Positions 5,256 to 5,283 of a DNA stretch of 5,283 bases are shown here, piece after piece (position 1 is the first letter of the stretch; every line of letters starts with the position of its first letter). The notes below the pieces were generated by a model, which was not told the DNA's origin, did not search any database, and worked only from the letters and a program-made list of their open reading frames with translations. The DNA is from Candidatus Berkelbacteria bacterium CG_4_9_14_3_um_filter_39_23 (GTDB lineage Bacteria; Patescibacteriota; UBA1384; GWA2-35-9; CG2-30-39-44), in NCBI GenBank assembly GCA_002789815.1, contig PFTZ01000038.1:1-5283 (forward strand), given 5' to 3'. The translations under genes and the position numbers were made by a program.

Positions 5256-5283
5256 TTGACAGACTCTAAAATAAAATCAATAA
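5256..5283 (+). promoter_or_regulatory. Possible divergent promoter at the right edge
   Basis: A perfect TTGACA lies at 5256-5261. After a 17-base spacer the last five bases of the window read AATAA, which would match a -10 hexamer at four of the five visible positions. If real, it drives a + strand gene just outside the window, divergent from the small-ORF/miaA/comM unit. Confidence 0.4.

Overview
The window looks like ordinary chromosomal DNA from a small-genome bacterium. It is A+T-rich (roughly 40% G+C by eye), with tightly spaced genes and few Shine-Dalgarno sequences. The competence-type ATPase ComM and the tRNA-modifying enzyme MiaA are recognisable, surrounded by small lysine-rich proteins and a secreted protein with a long Thr/Pro/Lys linker. 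This style suits the Candidate Phyla Radiation (Patescibacteria), but that placement is an inference. UGA ends miaA in the expected place, so the lineage does not read UGA as glycine.

Layout from left to right. Bases 1-262 are non-coding and form one long imperfect inverted repeat. Its outer arms and its central hairpin share exactly the same midpoint, and two further hairpins lie inside; it could be a MITE-like or REP-like element, or a large structured RNA or DNA. Bases 263-484 hold no convincing gene. They end in a dyad and an extended -10 box placed so that transcription of the next gene should start at, or within a base or so of, its ATG. Bases 485-2044 (+) encode an exported protein of 519 residues: signal peptide, low-complexity linker, a domain with an HEYGHH zinc-protease motif and a CxxC pair, a second linker, and one Ig-like domain.

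Between 2045 and 2239 lie a promoter-like pair and, about 120 bases further on, a strong intrinsic terminator. Together they delimit a possible small RNA or attenuator of about 110 nt. Next comes tRNA-Cys(GCA) at 2240-2311. Only 15 bases after it starts a 100-residue single-pass membrane protein of unknown role.

The right half is on the minus strand and appears to be one transcription unit read right to left: a 40-residue basic small ORF (5236-5114), miaA (5105-4209) and comM (4144-2618). comM runs tail to tail into the membrane-protein gene, and the two overlap by 12 bp. A consensus -35 box on the + strand at the right edge suggests a divergent gene just outside the window.

The functional themes are tRNA biology (tRNA-Cys has the A36-A37-A38 triplet that MiaA recognises), uptake or recombination of foreign DNA (ComM), and surface proteolysis (the HExxH protein). 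The least explained items are the 262-bp palindromic element, the 2092-2202 RNA candidate, the HExxH protein, and three copies of the palindrome GCGATCGC lying in different reading frames of three genes.
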